NCBI RefSeq assembly: GCF_900021165.1
Contig: NZ_FCOQ01000030.1
Location: 62,001 to 126,000 of the forward strand
From: Paenibacillus phocaeensis
GTDB lineage: Bacteria; Bacillota; Bacilli; Paenibacillales; Paenibacillaceae
Length of the DNA: 64,000 bases
Reading direction: 5' to 3'
The position numbers and the translations under genes are program-made. The notes beneath the pieces are model-generated. The model was not told the DNA's origin and ran no database searches. It was given only the letters and a program-made list of their open reading frames with translations. Every line of letters begins with the position of its first letter. The stretch's first letter is position 1. Positions 1-8,805 of the stretch are shown in pieces.

Positions 1-201
1 CAAGCGTTCGCGGAGCATCCGAACCGTGCGTTTACCCGCGAGGAGCTGCTCGTTCTCGTCTGGGGCGACGACTATTTCGGCAGCGATCGGGCGGTCGACC
101 ATTTAATTAAACGGCTGCGCAAAAAAATCGAAAAGCTCCCGATCGAAGCCGTTTGGGGACACGGATATCGCATGCGCACGGAAGGCGGGGATCCCTCATG
201 A
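1..201 (+). CDS. Response regulator, OmpR/PhoB family, C-terminal fragment
   Basis: The window opens inside this gene; the last 66 codons are visible in frame 1 and end in TGA at 199-201. The residues fit the winged-helix DNA-binding domain of OmpR/PhoB regulators: FTREELLVLVWGDD, then a recognition-helix segment DRAVDHLIKRLRKKIE, then the wing VWGHGYRM. The receiver domain lies upstream of the window. The stop overlaps the ATG of the following sensor kinase (ATGA, 198-201), so the two form a translationally coupled two-component pair. The target genes cannot be read from this fragment. Confidence 0.9.
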   Translation, partial: QAFAEHPNRAFTREELLVLVWGDDYFGSDRAVDHLIKRLRKKIEKLPIEAVWGHGYRMRTEGGDPS

Positions 202-1559
202 AATTAGTGCATCAAATTAATCTGGCGTTTGGGTTGCTCCTGGCCGTGATCCTGGGAGCCACCGCCGTCATTATTCATTACGTGCTCCTGGACCATTTGA
301 TCGACGCCAAGAAGCAGGAAATGATCACTCTCAGCGCCAGCGTGGCGAATGACATGGAACAAGAGCCCTTCTGGGCCGAGGCCCCCTTAACCCGTACCGC
401 CGTGCCCCTCGTATCCGGGGTTCAAGCCATTTTCGCCGATACGGACGGGAATGTTGTGTCCGGTACCCTCCCCACCCAACCTTTGGCTTCAAGCGGCGTC
501 GCGCCGACGTCCGGCACGATAGCCAGAAGCGAGCCGATCGACCTGGAGAAACTGCAGGCGCTCCAGAACGGGAAGGACAACCGATTTATCGTTGCGGTTC
601 GCTCCGTTCCACAGGGAACCTTGACGCTCGTCACGCCGATGAGCACGGTCAGCGCGATCGAACGCGCGTTATACGTACGGTTGCTGATCGTGCTTGGCAT
701 CGGTGCGGTGCTTGTCCTGCTGCTGAGCCTCGTGATCACGCGCAAGCTCATTAACCCGCTGATGAAGCTGCGGGAGGAACTGAAGAAAGTGAAAGAACGC
801 CGATTTGCGGAAGTCAGGGAAATTCGGGCCGGCGGCGAAATCGGGACCGTGGCTCAAACCGTGCATGAATTGGCCGGCGAATTGGATCGCTATATCCAGG
901 TGCAGAAGCAATTTTTCCAGAACGCCTCCCATGAGTTGAAGACCCCGCTGATGTCGATCTCGGGGTATGCGGAAGCGATCCGCGACGGCGTCTTTGAAGG
1001 CGAGCATACGCAAAAAGGGTTGGATATTATTATTAGTGAAAGCAGCCGGTTGAAACGAATCGTCTCCGAGATGACGCTGCTCGCGAAGTTGGACAGCGAA
1101 GCGGATATTTTTCATCCGGCGGAGGTTGCCGTTCAGGAGCTGCTGGAGGAGACGGCTGAACGCGTCAATCCGCTGCTTAAGGACCGGAGCTTAAGCCTGG
1201 CTGTCGAGTATGCGGACGAAGCTGCGGAACGGACGACCGTAAGCGCCGATCGGGACAAATTGTCCCAAGCCCTGCTGAACGTGGTCGCCAATGCCGCAAG
1301 ACACGCCAGCCGGGCGATAGAGATCCGCATCAGCCTCAATCGGGATCAGGTGAGGATCTCGGTTGCCGACGATGGGCGGGGAATTCCCGAGGAACTGCTG
1401 CCGCACTTATTCCACCGCTTTGTGAAAGGAAAAGAAGGCGAAAACGGGCTGGGACTTGCCATCTCCCGGGCTATCGTTGAACGCTGCGGCGGTCAAATCG
1501 AGGCCGCTAACCAGCCGAACGGGGGGGCTTTGTTTTCGGTCACCCTCCCGGCGCTATAG
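198..1559 (+). CDS. Sensor histidine kinase, HAMP-containing (OmpR-partner class)
   Basis: A 453-residue membrane sensor kinase. The ATG at 198 is chosen because it overlaps the regulator stop as ATGA; a longer in-frame reading from 153 would run into the regulator gene. Two membrane segments (about residues 7-29 and 160-180) enclose an extracytoplasmic sensor of about 130 residues. A HAMP linker follows, then the HisKA box with H245 in NASHELKTPL, and a HATPase with DDGRGIPEE and GLGLAISRAIVE. It should phosphorylate the OmpR-type regulator just upstream. The signal sensed is unknown. Confidence 0.93.
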   Translation: MKLVHQINLAFGLLLAVILGATAVIIHYVLLDHLIDAKKQEMITLSASVANDMEQEPFWAEAPLTRTAVPLVSGVQAIFADTDGNVVSGTLPTQPLASSGVAPTSGTIARSEPIDLEKLQALQNGKDNRFIVAVRSVPQGTLTLVTPMSTVSAIERALYVRLLIVLGIGAVLVLLLSLVITRKLINPLMKLREELKKVKERRFAEVREIRAGGEIGTVAQTVHELAGELDRYIQVQKQFFQNASHELKTPLMSISGYAEAIRDGVFEGEHTQKGLDIIISESSRLKRIVSEMTLLAKLDSEADIFHPAEVAVQELLEETAERVNPLLKDRSLSLAVEYADEAAERTTVSADRDKLSQALLNVVANAARHASRAIEIRISLNRDQVRISVADDGRGIPEELLPHLFHRFVKGKEGENGLGLAISRAIVERCGGQIEAANQPNGGALFSVTLPAL

Positions 1560-1619
1560 CATCTTCTTTCATTGCGCTTAATATATTGGAGTCAGGAAGG
1601 CGAAGGGGAGGATGAGAAG

Positions 1620-2408
1620 ATGGAATTAAACCAGGCTCAAGTTCAGCGCGCATTGTTCCTGGCGGCGGTTTGCGGCCAAACCTACGCGCAGTTCGCGAAC
1701 CCGGACGGAACGTTTGTCCTCCCGCCGCCTTATTCACTGTACGACACCCTCGAAGCGAAATCCCTGATCGGCATCTGGGAACGCTTCGGGTTTATATGGC
1801 ATTCGGCGGACGAGATCGTGATCGCCTTTCGAGGAACCAGTTCGACCTCCAACTGGATCGCCGACGCCCTCGCAACGCAGCAGAAGTTCAAATGGGCCAA
1901 GGACGCCGGCCTGTCGCACCGGGGATTTACCGGCATTTACGCCTCGGCCCGCCGCCAGATTCATTCCGCGCTGCGCCGGCTGCCGCAGGACAAGGCGTTA
2001 TATATTACGGGCCACAGCCTGGGGGCTGCGCTGGCGACGTTATGTGCGATGGATATCGCCGCCAATGCGAATCGCGTCCCCATCCTGTTTACGTTCGGTT
2101 CTCCGCGTGTGGGGGACCTGGATTTTGTAACTGCCTTTACGCGGCATGTCCCCAACAGCTACCGAATTCACAACGAATTCGATGCCGTGACGCACCTCCC
2201 TCCAACGGTTTTTAAGCTGCCAAAACAAGAAAAATCCTACTATTATCGTCATGTCCCCACTTCCTATCCCCTGTACTTCGCTGACACCTCCCTCTCGTCC
2301 AATCATGTCATCGGCAGCTATTTCGCCGAACTGGCCAAACTCGATTCCGTATATGCCGATCACCTCTCCTCCGCAAATCCCTTATTTTGTCCGGATCCGG
2401 CCCAATAA
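1620..2408 (+). CDS. Lipase family 3 (alpha/beta hydrolase)
   Basis: A 262-residue protein with the class 3 lipase core: pentapeptide GHSLG with nucleophile S133, and candidate triad residues D188 (NEFDAV) and H229 (SSNHV). The RGTSS stretch at 71-75 is typical of the oxyanion region in this family. The start at 1620 follows a GGGGAGG ribosome site; an upstream in-frame TTG at 1572 lacks one. No signal peptide is visible, so it is probably cytoplasmic or leaves by another route. It stands alone, 60 bp after the kinase and convergent with the next gene. The family hydrolyses acylglycerols; the actual substrate is not evident. Confidence 0.88.
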   Translation: MELNQAQVQRALFLAAVCGQTYAQFANPDGTFVLPPPYSLYDTLEAKSLIGIWERFGFIWHSADEIVIAFRGTSSTSNWIADALATQQKFKWAKDAGLSHRGFTGIYASARRQIHSALRRLPQDKALYITGHSLGAALATLCAMDIAANANRVPILFTFGSPRVGDLDFVTAFTRHVPNSYRIHNEFDAVTHLPPTVFKLPKQEKSYYYRHVPTSYPLYFADTSLSSNHVIGSYFAELAKLDSVYADHLSSANPLFCPDPAQ

Positions 2409-2474
2409 TCGATCTCAGGAAGAAGAACGCTGTTGGCAGCGACACCCTTCTATCCACGCAAACCACAACACAAA

Positions 2475-2507
2475 GCCGCTAGGCTGTATGAATACAGCGC
2501 TAGCGGC
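2475..2507. terminator. Hairpin between convergent genes
   Basis: GCCGCTAG and GCTGTAT pair with ATACAGC and CTAGCGGC around a two-base loop, leaving one bulged base: a long stem in the 119-bp gap between the lipase (+) and the beta-lactamase-like gene (-). On the minus strand it is followed by a moderately U-rich CTTTGTGTTG, so it probably terminates the minus-strand gene and may work in both directions. Confidence 0.7.
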
Positions 2508-2527
2508 CAGCGGATCAGCATCTTCGT

Positions 2528-4582
2528 TTATTTATCCAAATGAATACGGAATACATCTCCTGCTTGCCCGCCGAATGCGATGGTTCCTCCGGCCGGCAGC
2601 TTAACGGAAGCCTTCGGACGAATGATCGATGAATGCACCATCATCCCTTGTTGGTCATAGACCACGAATCCGCCGTCTCCTTCCGTCTCGACCGTCATCG
2701 TTCGACCGGCCATCGAGGGTTGAATGACATACCATCTCGTCTGGTGGTTCGGTTGAATGGTAATCGTCGAGCGGGTTCCGTCATACAAGGAAGGGATCGC
2801 ATCCTCACGGATAAAAGTTTGCCCATTCACCGTCAAGAACTCCGCGCTGCCGACTTGCGAGAATTTCAAATCGAAAGCGTCCCGGCTGTTCATATTCGGA
2901 ATTTCCATCACGTTCACCGCCTGGTTTGCATCCACAATTTTCGCGGCATTGGCATACCCGTATTCGGCGTCAACCGAGATCGTTTTGTTGAGGATCGCTG
3001 TGGACAGGTAGAATAACGAATTGATTTTTTCATCCAGCGCAAAGTACGTTTTACCCTCTCTGCTGTTCCACTGCTCTTTCACCGTTGGACTTAGCGGCTG
3101 TACTTCCAGCTTCTGATATTCATAAGAGATCATCCGCATTTGGCCAAGCCCCGGAAAGTTCAAATTCGCGTCCAGTTTCAAATAGGTTTTACCGTTCGTT
3201 TCCTCCACGAAGCTGACAGATGCGCGGCCATCTCCGCTCGTAAACCGCCCGTCGCCCGTATATACATACGTCTGGGCCGGGATAAGTCCGCTCATTTGCG
3301 CCGGCAGCTCCACTTGCCCGGGCTGAATATCCACGCTCATCGTTTCGCCCACGGCTCCGTATAACCCGGAGTAGGCTTGCAGCCGGCTTGGCATTTCCAC
3401 CTTGATCGGAGGCTCGAAAGCAGGGGCTGGCTGAATTTCGTCGATCAGGCCCTTGTCGTGTAAATATTCCAGCAACACGGCGGCAGCGAAGGCACTGTCA
3501 TAGAAGGAGCTCCCCCCTGACGAGAGGGCGGCGATCGAAATATGCTGCTCCGGCAGAACGATCATTCCGGCATGATATACGATCGTGTCGCCGCCTTTGG
3601 ATAAGGCGGTGATACCGTAGTCCCCGAAGGGGGCTAATTTCACAGCGTCCCAACCGAGACCGTAGTTAAAAATATTTGTCTCCTCTTTCACCCAGATTCC
3701 ATTGCGGTATTCAGGGCTTTGCATCGCCTTCGCCGCTGTCGGGGACAGAAGCTCCGGGCGGTCCCCCATCAGGACTTCCGCAAATTTCATCAGCTCTTCG
3801 GCGGTGGAATAGAATCCGCCTGCGCCAAGCACATTGGCATTCTCCGCAGGTAGAACCTCATCCAGCCCTTGGAAATAAGCGCCTGCCAGTCTCCCTCGAT
3901 CAAACGGATCCAGCGGCGTTTTCGTACTCACAAGTCCCAACGGCTTGCTGAAATGCTGGTCCACGTATTCCGAATAGCTGGCCCCGCTGACGCGTTCCAC
4001 CAGAATTTCCAACAGCGTGAAGCCGTCATTGCAATAGACGGAATAAGCTCCGGGGTCGGATTTCAGGCGTTCGGACCGCAGCTTGTGCAGCAGTTCATCA
4101 TGGTTCTGCGTGTCATTGTCATCAAACAACATGCTGTTCTCATAATGGGAACCGTACAAACCGGATGAATGGTTTAACAACATGCGCGGCGTAATTTCAC
4201 GGTATCGATCATCCGCCATCTGAAAGTCCTTGATATACGTCGTAAGCGGGGCATCCAGGTCGACAAGCTTTGCATCGACCAGCTGCATCGTGGCTGCGGC
4301 AACAACCATTTTGCTGACCGACCCAATTCCGTACATCGTCTCGCGCGTAACCGGCGTTCCCAACTCCCGGTTGGACAATCCGGCACTGCCCGACAGCGTG
4401 ATTTTACCCTGATCCATAATGGCATATTGCAGGCTGGTCACCCCATACTCCGAGATGACAGTTTGAGCCAGCGCTTGCGCTTTGTCTTTGACTGAACCCG
4501 CCTCAGCTTGAACGTTTCCTTGACCTGCCGGCAGGATGAACACCAGCAAGAACAGCAGGAAACCGATCATCCATCTCTTCAT
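2528..4582 (-). CDS. Secreted serine hydrolase, beta-lactamase class C / PBP-like
   Basis: A 684-residue exported protein. The start at 4582 has an AGGGAGGA site; the reading frame extends upstream but without a ribosome site. Residues 1-27 form a signal peptide (KR, hydrophobic core, VQAEA). The beta-lactamase-type domain shows the nucleophile motif SVSK (88-91), the YCN triad (183-185) and HAG (337-339), standing in for the KTG box. About 300 further residues look like a beta-rich C-terminal region. The family includes AmpC, DD-peptidases and esterases; without clear substrate residues, true beta-lactamase activity is not implied. It lies 97 bp downstream of the AgrC-like/LytTR pair on the same strand and may be their target. 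Confidence 0.88.
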   Translation of the reverse strand: MKRWMIGFLLFLLVFILPAGQGNVQAEAGSVKDKAQALAQTVISEYGVTSLQYAIMDQGKITLSGSAGLSNRELGTPVTRETMYGIGSVSKMVVAAATMQLVDAKLVDLDAPLTTYIKDFQMADDRYREITPRMLLNHSSGLYGSHYENSMLFDDNDTQNHDELLHKLRSERLKSDPGAYSVYCNDGFTLLEILVERVSGASYSEYVDQHFSKPLGLVSTKTPLDPFDRGRLAGAYFQGLDEVLPAENANVLGAGGFYSTAEELMKFAEVLMGDRPELLSPTAAKAMQSPEYRNGIWVKEETNIFNYGLGWDAVKLAPFGDYGITALSKGGDTIVYHAGMIVLPEQHISIAALSSGGSSFYDSAFAAAVLLEYLHDKGLIDEIQPAPAFEPPIKVEMPSRLQAYSGLYGAVGETMSVDIQPGQVELPAQMSGLIPAQTYVYTGDGRFTSGDGRASVSFVEETNGKTYLKLDANLNFPGLGQMRMISYEYQKLEVQPLSPTVKEQWNSREGKTYFALDEKINSLFYLSTAILNKTISVDAEYGYANAAKIVDANQAVNVMEIPNMNSRDAFDLKFSQVGSAEFLTVNGQTFIREDAIPSLYDGTRSTITIQPNHQTRWYVIQPSMAGRTMTVETEGDGGFVVYDQQGMMVHSSIIRPKASVKLPAGGTIAFGGQAGDVFRIHLDK

Positions 4583-4679
4583 TTCCGATTCCTCCCTGTA
4601 CCTCTTATCTATTGAATACAGGTTATATCGTACAGGAAGGGAGAACCGGAAGGAGGCTGCTGGGGGTGAAACGCAATAA

Positions 4680-5963
4680 TCAATCCCTGAACGGCAGAAC
4701 CACCATATTATTAAAAGTCTTGCTGCCGGTTTCGATCGCCATGTGGCCCCCATATTTGTCGCAGATTCTGGAAATGTTGGTCAGGCCGATCCCGTGGAAC
4801 TCCCGGTTTGGCTTCTGGCTTAGCAAACGGATCACTTCATGTTCCGTATGATTTATGATCTGAACGGACAGGGCAGAATTGTCCGAGCGAATGCGAATGC
4901 GAATATACCGATCCTCCGCGATCTTAACCTTCTTGGAAGCTTCAAGCGCATTATCCAGCATATTGCCGAGTACGACGCAGAGATCGTATCGATCGAGGTT
5001 CAGCTGCGGCGAATCAAGGCTAAGCTGCGTATCGATTCGAATGCCGTTCGCCTCGCCGATATTCAAGGCGTTTGTCACCAGCGCGTCGACCACAAGATGC
5101 CCCGTATTTACCCGGTGATAGGCGTCTTCCACCTTATTCAGCGTAACCCGGATATGCTCCAGCGCCGAAGTAGAATCCCCCCGCTTAATGCACTCTTCAA
5201 TATAGAGAAATTGCTGGTTGGTATCATGGATGATGCGCTTGATCGATTTGAAGCTATGCACCGTTTTTTCATAGTTGGCGTCCTGGTAATCCATTTGGCG
5301 CTGCAATTGAAAATTCTCCTGCTGGATTTGAAACTTCTCCATCATCGTATCGAACATATAGACCACCAGCACATTGAGCAGCAACAATCCGATCACCGAG
5401 ATCAAGAAATGCAGGTTCTTCTCGCTGAACGCAGCCAGCATGTTCACCAGATAGATGCTGAACACCGGAACGAACAGAAATAGAAGATAATGCGAAGGTT
5501 TTAACGGATAAGTTCGGCGTTTCGAGATAAGCCGAATCAACTGAATCACGATGAACATCAACGTGCAGGAGAGCAGCAGGGTTTTCGTGGATGCCGAGAA
5601 GCTCGTCGGCTCAAAATCCCGAAACTCGTCCGAGTTAAGGGTATAGAAGATAAAGAGGGACAGCGAACTGACGAGGGACATCAGCACGGCGTACAAGACG
5701 GTGTACATCAGCTTGTTTTTAAGCTCCACCCGGTAGGAATCGGCCAAGCTGTAAATCAACAGCAAGGCCAATGCGGAAGGGGCCCACCACCCCATATCGA
5801 CGGATAGATAGACCGTACCTACCGATGCAAATACGATAAAATGCACAATCCGCTGCGGTTTGCGAGCTGCTCTCCCAAACACCGAGTCAAAGAAGAAGAG
5901 CAGTTGGAAACCAAGCACGAACAGGAGGCTGCCCAGAATCGGTACATTAAATGGAATCATCAT
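4680..5963 (-). CDS. AgrC-like membrane sensor kinase (GHKL ATPase)
   Basis: A 427-residue protein with about six membrane helices in residues 1-205, then a coiled linker (210-240), a phosphoacceptor-like H246 in IIHDTNQQ, and a C-terminal GHKL ATPase with N-box GNMLDNALEA and GIGLTNI. The layout matches AgrC/ComD/NatK kinases, which often sense peptides. The gene begins within the last codons of the LytTR regulator (17-bp overlap), so the pair is coupled. Two consecutive ATG codons (5963 and 5960) could serve as start. The ligand is unknown, and no small precursor-peptide gene was recognised beside it. Confidence 0.9.
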   Translation of the reverse strand: MMIPFNVPILGSLLFVLGFQLLFFFDSVFGRAARKPQRIVHFIVFASVGTVYLSVDMGWWAPSALALLLIYSLADSYRVELKNKLMYTVLYAVLMSLVSSLSLFIFYTLNSDEFRDFEPTSFSASTKTLLLSCTLMFIVIQLIRLISKRRTYPLKPSHYLLFLFVPVFSIYLVNMLAAFSEKNLHFLISVIGLLLLNVLVVYMFDTMMEKFQIQQENFQLQRQMDYQDANYEKTVHSFKSIKRIIHDTNQQFLYIEECIKRGDSTSALEHIRVTLNKVEDAYHRVNTGHLVVDALVTNALNIGEANGIRIDTQLSLDSPQLNLDRYDLCVVLGNMLDNALEASKKVKIAEDRYIRIRIRSDNSALSVQIINHTEHEVIRLLSQKPNREFHGIGLTNISRICDKYGGHMAIETGSKTFNNMVVLPFRD

Positions 5964-6699
5964 TGTCCTTCATCACCTTAAATTTCGTGTAGAAATCCTT
6001 CACTTCTTTGATTTTCGACCGTCCGATCGGCAGCTCCAGCCCGTTCGACATCTGCACGGCGCCTCCTGCAAACTTGTTCACATGGTTCATGTTGATGATA
6101 ATGGAGCGATGGATCTGTAAAAAATGGCTGTTCTTCAAGGCCTCCGCGTACTTCGAGATAAGCCCTTTACTTTCAACTACCTGAGATACCGTGATAAACT
6201 TCAATTTATTTTTGATCGTCAAGCTCTTGGCGGATTCGATGGCGATGATCTCATCATGCCGGAGCACCAGTTCCTCATAGCCGGATGGAACGATCAGAAA
6301 CTTCTTGTCCTGCGCTTGGAAGTAACGGCATAACCGGATGATCTTCTCCTCCAGCACCGCCGGCTCAACCGGCTTAATCAGATATTGAAATACAAACACG
6401 TCAAAGCTCTCCACCATATATTCGGGATAACTCGTCAAAAAAATGATTTGCTCGTCCAAATGCTGAAGCTCCCGGATCTTTCGAGCCGCGGCAATCCCGT
6501 TCATCCCGCTCATCTCCACATCCAGAATAAGAATATGGAACGGCGGTTTCCCTTGTTCATAATGGTCCAATAGCGCTTCCCCGGAAGGGAATAACTCGAT
6601 TTCAAATTCGATATTGGCTTTGAACGACAGCGCCAGCAAACGATGCTTTAGTTGGTCTCGTTGCTGCCCGTCGTCATCGCAAACGGCTACTCGATACAT
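5947..6699 (-). CDS. Response regulator, LytTR family
   Basis: A 250-residue regulator: receiver domain with the acidic pocket CDDD (8-10) and phosphoacceptor D60 in LILDVEMSGMNG, then a LytTR DNA-binding domain from about residue 140, including FLQIHRSIIINMNHV and the terminal KIKEVKDFYTKF. LytTR proteins bind pairs of 9-10 bp direct repeats. The GGGCAGGA site supports the ATG at 6699, and a TATAAT-like box lies about 40 bp upstream (around 6735). It is first in a two-gene operon with the AgrC-like sensor. Confidence 0.92.
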   Translation of the reverse strand: MYRVAVCDDDGQQRDQLKHRLLALSFKANIEFEIELFPSGEALLDHYEQGKPPFHILILDVEMSGMNGIAAARKIRELQHLDEQIIFLTSYPEYMVESFDVFVFQYLIKPVEPAVLEEKIIRLCRYFQAQDKKFLIVPSGYEELVLRHDEIIAIESAKSLTIKNKLKFITVSQVVESKGLISKYAEALKNSHFLQIHRSIIINMNHVNKFAGGAVQMSNGLELPIGRSKIKEVKDFYTKFKVMKDNDDSI

Positions 6700-6800
6700 T
6701 CCTGCCCGACCCCCATGACTGTTTTATCACTTTTCCATTATAACGCAGAGCCCCTCCCTTCCCGCATCTTTGCATGATTATCCCCTTCGATCAGGGAGCT

Positions 6801-6829
6801 GGGCTTGGGGTTGGGGGTGGGGGTAGGGA
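6801..6829 (+). repeat. G-rich tract with quadruplex potential
   Basis: Five runs of three to five G separated by one to three bases lie on the plus strand in the 282-bp gap between the LytTR regulator and the sugar-transporter operon. The pattern fits an intramolecular G-quadruplex. It sits about 100 bp upstream of the regulator ATG, on its non-template-complement side. Confidence 0.6.
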
Positions 6830-6922
6830 TGAGGATTCGCTCCACTCTTCTGACCCAACGGGATAATAGTGCAAAGAGCGTACGGTTACAGAGTGTCCAT
6901 CCACTGCAAGTTCCGAGTATGC

Positions 6923-6961
6923 AAAAAAGCTCTTGAATTCCCAGATGAGAATTCAAGAGCT
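6923..6961 (-). terminator. Intrinsic terminator of the sugar ABC operon
   Basis: A perfect 13-bp inverted repeat (AGCTCTTGAATTC at 6928-6940 with its complement at 6949-6961) is followed on the minus strand by six T. It lies 20 bp after the last permease gene. It belongs to a family of similar terminators in this window (16349, 27090, 61448). Confidence 0.93.
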
Positions 6962-6981
6962 TTTCATAAATCCAATTCCCC

Positions 6982-7872
6982 TTATCCCTTTACGCTTCCC
7001 AGCACCAGCCCCGTCGTAAAATACTTTTGCAAGAACGGATAGATGGCCAGAATGGGGAGGGCGCCCAGGAATAGCTGGGCTGCCCGGCCGGTTCGCGCAT
7101 TCATCATGGCCAATAGCTGCGTATAATCATTGCCCGAGCGCAGCATGAGTTGCTCGAAATCGAGCAACAAGGTTTGCAGATAGCTTTGCAGGGGATAATT
7201 CGCCGGATTGTTCATGTAGATGATGCCCTCGAGCCAGGAGTTCCAATGGCCAACGATGCTGAACAGACCTACCGTCGCCAGTGCAGGCTTCAGCAAGGGC
7301 AACAGGATGCGCACCAGAATTTGAACGGGCCCCGCACCGTCGATGGTCGCCGACTCCTCGATTTCCTCGGGCAAACTACGGATGAAATTCATCAGGATGA
7401 TCATGCTGAATATCGGCAGCGCCCCGGGCAAAATCAGGGACCACAGAGAATCAATCAGCCCCGCCTGGACAACGATCAGATAGGTCGGGATCAGCCCGCC
7501 GCTGAATAACATAGTGACGACGAAATAACCCATATAAATGCCGCGCCCCATCACTTTATCCTTCGACTTGGACAATGGATAAGCGGTAAGCACCATCAAC
7601 ACCAGGTTAACCAACGTTCCCAGCACAACCCGCTGAACGGATACCCATAAAGCTTGGTAAAACTGCCCTCCTTCCAGCGCGAATTCATACGCCTTTATAT
7701 TGAAGTCCACGGGCCAGAATACGACCTTTCCGGCGGATACCGCGGCGCTGCCGCTGAACGAAACGGCCAGCAGGTTCACGAACGGCAAAATGCATAGCAG
7801 AGATACCAAAATCAAAAACGTATAGTTACAAACATGGAACACACGACGCCCCAGGCTGTTGTCCTGCATCAT
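6982..7872 (-). CDS. Sugar ABC transporter permease, CUT1 (LplC/YtcP type)
   Basis: A 296-residue inner-membrane permease with about six helices and the EAA coupling motif EESATIDGAGPVQILVRILL near residue 195, which docks an ATPase. It ends in GLVLGSVKG, typical of the LplC/YtcP branch. An AGGAGGGG site precedes the ATG. It is the third gene of a lipoprotein-permease-permease operon. No ATPase gene is present, as usual for this class, which borrows a shared MsmX-like ATPase. Substrate is inferred only from context (a divergent alpha-galactosidase): probably a galactose-containing oligosaccharide. Confidence 0.92.
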   Translation of the reverse strand: MMQDNSLGRRVFHVCNYTFLILVSLLCILPFVNLLAVSFSGSAAVSAGKVVFWPVDFNIKAYEFALEGGQFYQALWVSVQRVVLGTLVNLVLMVLTAYPLSKSKDKVMGRGIYMGYFVVTMLFSGGLIPTYLIVVQAGLIDSLWSLILPGALPIFSMIILMNFIRSLPEEIEESATIDGAGPVQILVRILLPLLKPALATVGLFSIVGHWNSWLEGIIYMNNPANYPLQSYLQTLLLDFEQLMLRSGNDYTQLLAMMNARTGRAAQLFLGALPILAIYPFLQKYFTTGLVLGSVKG

Positions 7873-7883
7873 GCCACCCCTCC

Positions 7884-8774
7884 TCAGAAAATGCGATATC
7901 CGGCGACTTTATTGGCCAGAACCGCAGAAAGAACAACCATGATGGTGGATACAACCGATTTGAACAAGCCCACAGCCGTGGCGACCGAGTATTGAGCCTG
8001 CTGAATGCCCAGGCGGTAGACAAAGGTATCGATTATATCCCCCGTTTCGTATACGGACGGCGAATACAAGTTATAAATTTGGTCGAAGCCCGCGTTAAGC
8101 ACATTCCCCAGCGCCAGCACAGACATTAATATAATTGTCGGGGTCAACAGGGGCAGCGTAATATAAAGCGTCTGCTTCCAGCGCCTAGCTCCGTCAATCC
8201 GCGCCGCCTCGTACAAGCCGGGGTCGATGCTGGTCAAGGCCGCCAGATAGACCACCGTGCCAAAGCCGAAACCTTTCCAGATATCCGTCACGATCATCGT
8301 CCACGGGAAAATGGAGGGATTGCCCAAGAAGGAGATCGGCTTCACCCCGAACAAGCCGAGAAATCCGTTGACGATGCCTTCCGAGCCTAATATGTCGATC
8401 ATGATTCCGGCCATAATAATCCAGGAAAGAAAGTTCGGAATGTAGACCAGCGTTTGAAACGTTCGCTTGAATCGGGTACGAACCACTTCATTCAGCAGCA
8501 GAGCAAAAATGACAGGTACCACGATGCCCCCGATGATTTTGAAAACCGACATGTAAAGGGTATTCCAGATGGTTCGCACAAAGTTGGGCTGCCGGAAAAC
8601 ATGCTCAAAGTTCTCCATTCCTATCCAGGACGAGTGAAAACCCAATCCGGGATTATAATCCTGGAAAGCAATAACCAGCCCGTAGAACGGCATGTAGCTG
8701 AATATAAACACGATGATGAGGCTCGGAATCAACATCAGATGATAGGCCCTCTGCCGGTACAATTTTCTTAACAT
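7884..8774 (-). CDS. Sugar ABC transporter permease, CUT1 (LplB type)
   Basis: A 296-residue permease with six predicted helices; the N-terminus AYHLMLIPSLIIVFIFSYMP and the EAA-type segment YEAARIDGARRWKQTLYITL (about 210-230) are characteristic of LplB/YteP proteins. It lies 11 bp upstream of the second permease and 31 bp after the binding lipoprotein, so the three are one transcript. An AAGGAGG site supports the ATG at 8774. It forms the heterodimeric membrane channel with the product of the next gene. Confidence 0.92.
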   Translation of the reverse strand: MLRKLYRQRAYHLMLIPSLIIVFIFSYMPFYGLVIAFQDYNPGLGFHSSWIGMENFEHVFRQPNFVRTIWNTLYMSVFKIIGGIVVPVIFALLLNEVVRTRFKRTFQTLVYIPNFLSWIIMAGIMIDILGSEGIVNGFLGLFGVKPISFLGNPSIFPWTMIVTDIWKGFGFGTVVYLAALTSIDPGLYEAARIDGARRWKQTLYITLPLLTPTIILMSVLALGNVLNAGFDQIYNLYSPSVYETGDIIDTFVYRLGIQQAQYSVATAVGLFKSVVSTIMVVLSAVLANKVAGYRIF

Positions 8775-8805
8775 ATCGCTCCTCCTTGCATTCCGGCATG
8801 TTCCG

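Noticed and set aside
6738-6956. Small minus-strand frame of 72 codons
   Set aside because: It spans the G-rich tract and the terminator hairpin and has no ribosome site.
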